Source: Bacteroidota bacterium
GTDB taxonomy: Bacteria > Bacteroidota > Bacteroidia > Sphingobacteriales > Sphingobacteriaceae
Reading direction: 5' to 3'
DNA length: 19,866 nucleotides
Assembly (NCBI GenBank): GCA_013286985.1
Contig: JABDEQ010000051.1
Coordinates: forward strand, 1 to 19,866
The number at the start of each line of letters is the position of its first letter. Positions within the stretch are counted from its first letter, which is position 1. Shown in pieces: positions 14,770 to 19,866 of the stretch. The notes beneath the pieces are model-generated. The model saw only the letters and a program-made list of their open reading frames with translations. It was not told the DNA's origin and ran no database searches. Made by a program: the position numbers and the translations under genes.

Positions 14770-15576
14770 ATGAAAAAACAACTGGGGTTTTATATTTTTA
14801 TGCTGATTGGCTGCGCATTTATTACAAGTTGCAGTAATGATGATAAGCCAACCGGCGCAGCTACTACTATAACCAAAAAGCCCGTGGTAATGGATCCGTT
14901 CAGATACCATAAGCTGGTAGAGGTTTCACCCGGACAGGATTATGATATATTAAGCTGGGGTCGCGGATCATCAACCGTTGGCTCATTTGAGATATTGCAT
15001 TCCGACTCGGCTGCTGCAAAATATACCACCACTACCGGCGATTTGGATGGCAGCATCGTTGATGTATATAACTCTGACATGGATTTGGATGGTAATCCTG
15101 AAATAATAATACAAGCCAAAGGGAAAGACACGCTTAACTATACTAATATGTATGCTTTTGAGTTTAGCAATGGCAAGGCTCAAAAACTCGATTTTCCCCG
15201 GCTAAACCAAAAACAGCGTCAGGGCTATCGTGGTGATGATAACTTTTACATTAAAGACGGCGCCCTGATGCGCGAGTTTCCTATTTATAACGGCAGCGGT
15301 AAAGACGCCAAACCAAGCGGGCAAAAGCGTTTACTGCAATACGGCCTGCGCGATAACAGTTTTACCGTAAAACAGCTAAGTACTGATTCAACCGCTACAA
15401 AGGCCGGACAAAATACAGCAAAAGGTACAGCAAACCCTGTAGTAACCCCTGCTAAACCCAAACAAAGTCAAAAGGAAACTAAAAAAACTACGACCCAACA
15501 CAAAAAGAAACACAAAAAGCATCACCACACAAGTGACAGTGATGCAGATGCTGAAACTGGTGGCGACGGGCAGTAG
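14770..15576 (+). CDS. Lipoprotein with PliI-like core and Lys/His-rich tail
   Basis: This 268-residue protein starts with a lipoprotein signal (lipobox 'ITSC', Cys21). The acidic 'NDD' just after the Cys recalls surface-export signals of Bacteroidota lipoproteins, so outer-surface display is possible. The core (about 45-205) resembles the periplasmic inhibitor of I-type lysozyme (PliI) fold: 'GSFEILHS', then 'DLDGSIVDVYNSDMDLDGNPEIIIQAKG', 'YAFEFSNGKAQKLDF', 'GYRGDDNFYIKDGALMREFPIYN' and 'PSGQKRLLQYGL'. I recall this order from PliI homologues and cannot confirm it here. The C-terminal tail (about 227-253) is very rich in Lys and His, including HKKKHKKHHH, and ends in an acidic stretch. It lies 8 nt after the hexosaminidase gene. 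Confidence 0.7.
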   Translation: MKKQLGFYIFMLIGCAFITSCSNDDKPTGAATTITKKPVVMDPFRYHKLVEVSPGQDYDILSWGRGSSTVGSFEILHSDSAAAKYTTTTGDLDGSIVDVYNSDMDLDGNPEIIIQAKGKDTLNYTNMYAFEFSNGKAQKLDFPRLNQKQRQGYRGDDNFYIKDGALMREFPIYNGSGKDAKPSGQKRLLQYGLRDNSFTVKQLSTDSTATKAGQNTAKGTANPVVTPAKPKQSQKETKKTTTQHKKKHKKHHHTSDSDADAETGGDGQ

Positions 15577-15580
15577 TGAT

Positions 15581-15676
15581 TGTCTGAATCAGAATTTACA
15601 GAATTAAAGAATAAACAGATTTTCTTTAATGTGGCATTCTGAAAATTAAAAAATTCTGTAAATTCTGATTCTGACA
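15581..15676. repeat. 96-bp inverted repeat with 25-base arms (24/25)
   Basis: The arm at 15581-15605 and the arm at 15652-15676 are complementary at 24 of 25 positions; the perfect core is GAATCAGAATTTACAGAATT. Inside, TTAAAGAA (15604-15611) pairs with TTCTTTAA (15622-15629). It starts 4 nt after the lipoprotein stop. Transcribed, it would form a very stable hairpin that could stabilise or end the mRNA, though there is no T-tail. Confidence 0.82.
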
Positions 15677-15799
15677 AAAGAGTTCGCTCTGTAAAGCTTA
15701 TAGATCGCTTTCCCCAAACAAGTTGGGGACAGGCAGTACCTCAAGGACGCAGGGATGGGTTTGTTTGAGAAAGATAGCAATAAATTCCGCTGTTTTTCG

Positions 15800-15807
15800 T
15801 AAATTTG
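15800..15807 (+). promoter_or_regulatory. Possible -7 box of the BatA-type gene
   Basis: TAAATTTG fits TAnnTTTG and would put the transcript start near 15814, about 20 nt before the ATG at 15833. No TTG is found at the usual distance upstream; the nearest ends 32 nt away. Confidence 0.4.
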
Positions 15808-15832
15808 TATGTATCACCTCCGCATCTGAAAT

Positions 15833-17878
15833 ATGCATTTTTTATACCCTGCTTTTCTTTTTGCATTACTTTTCCTGGCTATACCCATACTTATTCACCT
15901 GTTTAATTTCCGCAGGTATCAGAAGGTATATTTCAGTAATGTGCAGTTTTTAAAAGAGATACAGGAGCAGCAATCATCCCGCAAAAACCTTAAAGAACGC
16001 CTCATATTAGCCGCCAGGATGCTTGCAATAACGTTCCTGGTATTTGCATTTGCCAAACCTTACATCCCCGGGCAAAATGCTGCTAATGCCGGTAAACAAC
16101 AGGGGGTAAGCATCTTTGTCGATAATTCGTACTCCATGCAAACGCTTAATAGCGAGGGAACTTTGCTCGATGAAGCCAAACGCCGGGCCAAAGAAATTGC
16201 ACAGGCTTATAACATAAACGATAGGTTTCAATTGCTTACGCAGGATTTTGAGGGTAAGCACCAGCGCCTGTTAAGTCGCGATGAGTTTAATGATGCGGTT
16301 GATGCCGTAAAAATAAGTCCGCAAAGCCGCAACCTGCAACAAATTATCAGTCGCCAGCAAAGTTTGCTGACTACGCAAATGGCAGGCATAAAATCGGTTT
16401 ATATCATATCTGATTTTCAAAAAAACATGGCGCCATTGCAGCCCGTAAAGACGGACACCGGGATAAACATTAGCCTGGTGCAGCTGAAGGCCAGTAAGTT
16501 ACCCAACATAGCGGTTGATTCTGTTCAGCTGCTTAGTGCGATACATCGTCCAGGCGAAAGCGAGAAAGCAGTGGTACGGTTACACAACTATGCCGATGAA
16601 ACGGCCGAAAAAATACCGCTTAAATTACTCATTAACGGCCAGCAAAAGGCTTTGGGGAGTTATACGGTGGACCCACGCTCGGTACAATACGATACGCTGG
16701 CATTTTCGGGTTTACAGGTCGGCTGGCAGCGCGCCCAGATTACCCTGCAGGATAACCCGGTGACTTTTGATAACCAGTTTTACTTTGCATTTAATGTAAA
16801 GCAGCAAATGCCCGTATTGCTTATTGATGGTGGCATTGTTAACCCTTACCTGAAAGCTGTTTTTGCAGCCGATCCTTTTTTTGCCCCCAATCGCGTGCCC
16901 GATGGTAATGTGGATTATGCTTCGTTAAACACTTATCCACTGATTGTGGTGAGCGACGTTAATGCCGTTTCAACAGGTTTATCGCAACAGCTAAAAACAT
17001 ATGTGGCCAAAGGTGGCACTTTGGTGGTTTTCCCTTCGATAGAAGCTGACTTAACCAGCTACCGCTCGTTTTTGGAGCCGATGCATGCGGCCTGGCCTGA
17101 AAAGTTGATAACCGGCAATGTTAAGGTTGATGGCTTAAACCTGCAAAATGCAGTCTTTAAAAGCATTTTTGAGAGCTTTCCTCAAAACCCGGATTTGCCG
17201 GTGGTAAAAAAATATTATACACTGAGCCAGGCACCAGGTAGTCGACCCGAAAATCTGATGACCATGCCGGGCAGGCAATCGTTTTGGACCGGGTTTGCCA
17301 GCGGCAAAGGTAAGGTGTATGTATCGGCCGTAGCGCTGAATGATGATTTTAGTAACCTGCCACGCCATGCGCTGTTTGTACCCATTATGTTCAGAATTGC
17401 GCTGCTGAGCGGGCACGATCAACCTTTGTTTTATACCCTGGGTAAAGACGAAGCCATTGAAATACCGCCCATACAAACCAATGATAAGCAGATACTGAAA
17501 CTGGTTAAAAACAGTCAGAGCATCATTCCTGATACCCGCCAGTTGGAAGGAAGTACCTTGCTGTTTGTGGCCGATCAGTTACACGACACCGGCTTGTATG
17601 ATCTTGAAAAACAGGATAGTACAGTTGCCGTGATCGCCTTTAATGATAACCGGAGCGAATCGGATCTGAGCTATCTGAGCATTGCCGAATTGGGTAAACT
17701 GGTGCCCCGGGCAGGTGCCGTTTTGGAGGGTGGAAAAGCTTCACTAAAAGGCGCTGTAACAGAAACAAATTTCGGCTTACAATTATGGAAACTTTGTATA
17801 ATTTTGGCATTGATTTGTCTGGGCATGGAAATACTGCTGATCAGGTATTTTAAAACTGATCAGAAACGTGTTTCATAA
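15833..17878 (+). CDS. BatA-domain, von Willebrand A-type membrane protein
   Basis: This 681-residue inner-membrane protein begins with a BatA N-terminal region (PF07584-like): 'FLYPAFLFALLFLAIPILIHLFNFRRYQKVYFSNVQFL' spans one membrane helix and the conserved 'HLFNFRR..KV.FSN' signature. A second helix lies at about 58-76. A von Willebrand A-type domain follows with a MIDAS-like 'FVDNSYSM' (DxSxS at residues 97-101). The middle holds a beta-rich region and then a ThuA/glutaminase-like fold ('MPVLLIDGG', 'YPLIVVSDVNAV', 'LKTYVAKGGTLVVFPS'). A last helix covers about 651-674. Proteins with this layout are frequent in Bacteroidota and may help envelope assembly or stress tolerance; the role is not established. 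It is followed after 44 nt by the dihydroorotase-like gene on the same strand. Confidence 0.86.
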   Translation: MHFLYPAFLFALLFLAIPILIHLFNFRRYQKVYFSNVQFLKEIQEQQSSRKNLKERLILAARMLAITFLVFAFAKPYIPGQNAANAGKQQGVSIFVDNSYSMQTLNSEGTLLDEAKRRAKEIAQAYNINDRFQLLTQDFEGKHQRLLSRDEFNDAVDAVKISPQSRNLQQIISRQQSLLTTQMAGIKSVYIISDFQKNMAPLQPVKTDTGINISLVQLKASKLPNIAVDSVQLLSAIHRPGESEKAVVRLHNYADETAEKIPLKLLINGQQKALGSYTVDPRSVQYDTLAFSGLQVGWQRAQITLQDNPVTFDNQFYFAFNVKQQMPVLLIDGGIVNPYLKAVFAADPFFAPNRVPDGNVDYASLNTYPLIVVSDVNAVSTGLSQQLKTYVAKGGTLVVFPSIEADLTSYRSFLEPMHAAWPEKLITGNVKVDGLNLQNAVFKSIFESFPQNPDLPVVKKYYTLSQAPGSRPENLMTMPGRQSFWTGFASGKGKVYVSAVALNDDFSNLPRHALFVPIMFRIALLSGHDQPLFYTLGKDEAIEIPPIQTNDKQILKLVKNSQSIIPDTRQLEGSTLLFVADQLHDTGLYDLEKQDSTVAVIAFNDNRSESDLSYLSIAELGKLVPRAGAVLEGGKASLKGAVTETNFGLQLWKLCIILALICLGMEILLIRYFKTDQKRVS

Positions 17879-17922
17879 CCGGTTTAAATGAATAAAAATA
17901 CCCACCTTTTAAAGCAGCGTAA

Positions 17923-19173
17923 ATGAATTTGCTTATAAAATCTGCCAAAATAATTGATCCGAACTCGCCTTTTAATCAACAAATTGTTGATGTTCTAATT
18001 GAAAAAGGTGTTATCAGCCACATAGCTCCAAATATTGAAGCCGATGCTGAAGTGATTGATGCGGAAGGTAAATTTATTTCGCCTGGCTTTTTTGATTTGA
18101 ATTGCAACATCGGCGAGCTGGGCCTCGAAACAAAAGAGGATTTGTATACCGGAACAAAAGCTGCCGCCGCCGGTGGTTTTACTGGGGTGGCGCTAATGCC
18201 TAACACCGTACCGCCGGTACACTCCAAAGCCGAGATAGAATATTTGCTGAACCGCGCTACCAAAAATCTGGTTGATGTATATCCGCTTGGCGCCATATCA
18301 TATAAGCGCGAAGGAAAAGATTTGGCCGAAATGTACGATATGTACCTGAGCGGCGCAAAAGCCTTTACCGATGGTAACAGGCCCGTGCAGGACGCAGGCT
18401 TAATGGAACGCGCATTGCTTTATGCACAGGGATTTGATGCCCTGGTGTTTTCGTATCCCGAAGATACAGCCATAGCAGGCAAAGCCAAAGTAAACGAAGG
18501 CGAGGTAAGTACTTTATTGGGTATGAAGGGTATTCCGCCGCTGGCTGAAGAACTGATGATAGCCCGCGACCTTTACCTGGCCGAATATACCGGATCAAAG
18601 ATCCACTTCAGCACTATTTCAACCACCCGTTCGGTTGAGTTAATACGTGAGGCTAAACGCAAGGGACTTGAAGTTACCTGCGATGTGGCCGTTCATCACC
18701 TGGTATTGACTGACGAGGCGCTTTTAGGCTTCGACAGCCTTTATAAAGTAAAACCACCGCTACGTACGCGCGATGATGCAGACGCTCTGTTAAACGGTTT
18801 AAAAGATGGCACTATTGATGCCATAGTATCGCAACATACCCCGCACGAGGTTGAATTTAAGGATGTGGAGTTTGAAGTGGCCGAGTTCGGGATAATTGGC
18901 CTGCAGACCGCTTTATCACTGGCTTTAAAAACCGGGTTGGATATTAGTTTACTAGTAGAGAAACTGGCCATTAACCCGCGCAGCATATTAAACATTGACA
19001 TTCCTGTAATTGCCGAGGGGCAGGCAGCCAACCTGGTGCTTTTTGATACCGAAGCAGAATGGGAGTATACTAAAAACAATAACCGTTCAAAATCTTATAA
19101 TTCGCCTTTTATTGGGCGGCATTTAAAAGGGAAAGTACTGTTAACGATAAACAACAATCACCTGTATAAATAA
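17923..19173 (+). CDS. Dihydroorotase-like amidohydrolase, metal ligands substituted
   Basis: This 416-residue protein has the overall sequence of type I dihydroorotase (PyrC, third step of pyrimidine synthesis): 'LIKSAKIIDPNSPF', 'ISPGFFDLN', 'AAAAGGFTGVALMPNT', 'GAKAFTDG', 'VTCDVAVHHLVL' and 'KVKPPLR'. However, most metal ligands of the active enzyme are replaced. The DxHxH motif reads D-L-N-C-N (58-62), the His of 'HCED' is Tyr178, the second His of 'HxxHVST' is Thr231, and the Asp of 'DHAPH' is Gln304 in 'SQHTPH'. Asp150 remains. It may therefore be a non-catalytic PyrC' that supports aspartate carbamoyltransferase, or an enzyme with a different chemistry. Such forms are commonly labelled dihydroorotase in this phylum. 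A 12-codon frame ends in ATGA overlapping its start. Confidence 0.88.
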   Translation: MNLLIKSAKIIDPNSPFNQQIVDVLIEKGVISHIAPNIEADAEVIDAEGKFISPGFFDLNCNIGELGLETKEDLYTGTKAAAAGGFTGVALMPNTVPPVHSKAEIEYLLNRATKNLVDVYPLGAISYKREGKDLAEMYDMYLSGAKAFTDGNRPVQDAGLMERALLYAQGFDALVFSYPEDTAIAGKAKVNEGEVSTLLGMKGIPPLAEELMIARDLYLAEYTGSKIHFSTISTTRSVELIREAKRKGLEVTCDVAVHHLVLTDEALLGFDSLYKVKPPLRTRDDADALLNGLKDGTIDAIVSQHTPHEVEFKDVEFEVAEFGIIGLQTALSLALKTGLDISLLVEKLAINPRSILNIDIPVIAEGQAANLVLFDTEAEWEYTKNNNRSKSYNSPFIGRHLKGKVLLTINNNHLYK

Positions 19174-19184
19174 ACCATTAAACC

Positions 19185-19854
19185 ATGATCGACCCAAAAG
19201 TTGAAACCGCAGTTAAAGCCGCATTTGTAGCTTTTACTAAATACAGCAGCTTCGATGCTACTCCTTTTACTTCGGTTTTCTCTGAAGTATTCGCATCGGA
19301 AGAGGATTTTTTAACCAAAGTTGACATGCTCGACGAGGTTTTTGACGACTATCCACAACTGGAGATTTTACGCGAGGTTTTCTTTGACCTGCTGATGATC
19401 AATTTCTTTAGTGCCGATATCAAGAAACTGGAAGAAGACTACCTGGATTCGGAAGAATGGGAAGAGATTGAAGAAGACACGCTCGACCGTGGTACCGAAA
19501 TGCTTAACCTGCTGCTTTATTTAAACGAGTGCCAGGATGAAGGTATTGAACCCGGGCTGGAAGATTACCTGAAAGAATTTTTATTGGTTGATGAAGATGA
19601 GTTTCAGGACGAATACAGGATTTATGAGCCGGTAATTGCTCACCAGGTATTGATGGAAAGCCCTGTAGCCGAAATTAGCAAGGTAGCTGAAAAGTTGCCA
19701 GAAGACTCGGAAATGAAAGAATTGTTTTACCCGATGATGTGCTTTTTTTCAAAATACCAAGCCATCTGAACAAGACAAAAAAGTTATAGCAGACGAGGCC
19801 ATTACCCGCGATTTTGATATGGCGGTATTGGATATTTTAATCAGCTTTAGCTAA
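19185..19854 (+). CDS. Acidic protein of unknown function, frame broken in a T7 run
   Basis: I do not recognise this protein. It starts 11 nt after the dihydroorotase-like gene and is probably co-transcribed with it. The first 188 residues contain about 50 Asp/Glu, are rich in predicted helix, and have no signal peptide or membrane segment. As read, the frame stops at 19769 after the short odd tail SKYQAI. If one T is dropped from the T7 run at 19743-19749, the frame continues for 34 more residues (QNTKPSEQDKKVIADEAITR and beyond) to a TAA at 19852-19854, giving about 222 residues. The extension is acidic and protein-like, so the run probably carries an extra T, by mutation or base-calling error. 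A programmed slip is a less likely alternative. Confidence 0.72.
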
Positions 19855-19866
19855 ACTATACTTACA

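Noticed and set aside
15715..15741. Hairpin CCCCAA/TTGGGG before the BatA-type gene.
   Set aside because: The stem is only 6 bp with no T-tail and no link to a known regulatory motif.

Overview
The window looks like chromosomal DNA from a Bacteroidota bacterium, most likely family Sphingobacteriaceae (a Mucilaginibacter/Pedobacter-type genome). Supporting signs are upstream boxes matching the Bacteroidota promoter motif TAnnTTTG, few Shine-Dalgarno sites, many signal peptides ending in 'AQ', a ribosomal protein THX gene, a BatA-type membrane protein, and a divergent dihydroorotase-like protein of a kind I associate with this phylum. The genus is inference; the phylum is well supported.

Layout. 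1-57: the start of a probable nitroreductase gene running off the left edge (minus). 145-1104: a 2-oxoacid dehydrogenase E1 beta region (minus) that has lost its upstream part. 1105-1771: a YkuD_2-type L,D-transpeptidase gene (plus) that lacks its 5' end at the same point and also carries a frameshift. 1772-2230: gene-free, with a terminator and several palindromic repeats. 2231-3787: a large YcbB-like L,D-transpeptidase lipoprotein (minus), divergent from a secreted GH26 mannanase (3920-4939). Next come a DinB-family protein and a convergent methyltransferase. 6420-9487 is a co-directional run: DUF1801-like protein, exported unknown protein, acyl-CoA carboxylase carboxyltransferase subunit. 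Then M19 membrane dipeptidase, thioredoxin reductase, ribosomal protein THX (40 aa) with a terminator, GH20 beta-hexosaminidase with a C-terminal PA14-like region, and a lipoprotein with a PliI-like core and a Lys/His-rich tail. The right end is BatA-type membrane protein, dihydroorotase-like protein lacking metal ligands, and a very acidic protein whose reading frame breaks in a T7 run.

The genes are mostly core metabolism and cell-envelope or glycan handling: two L,D-transpeptidases, GH20, GH26, dipeptidase, and a possible lysozyme-inhibitor-like lipoprotein. I see no defence system, CRISPR array, transposase, prophage, tRNA or rRNA.

The most unusual structure lies between the genes. Four arrays of imperfect 7-bp units, all in strict 7-base phase, begin 3 to 5 nt after the stop codons of the GH26, carboxylase, dipeptidase and thioredoxin reductase genes. 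A 24/25 inverted repeat starts 4 nt after the lipoprotein stop. The other points worth a second look are the double truncation near position 1100 and two reading frames broken in T homopolymers, which could be mutations or sequence/assembly errors.
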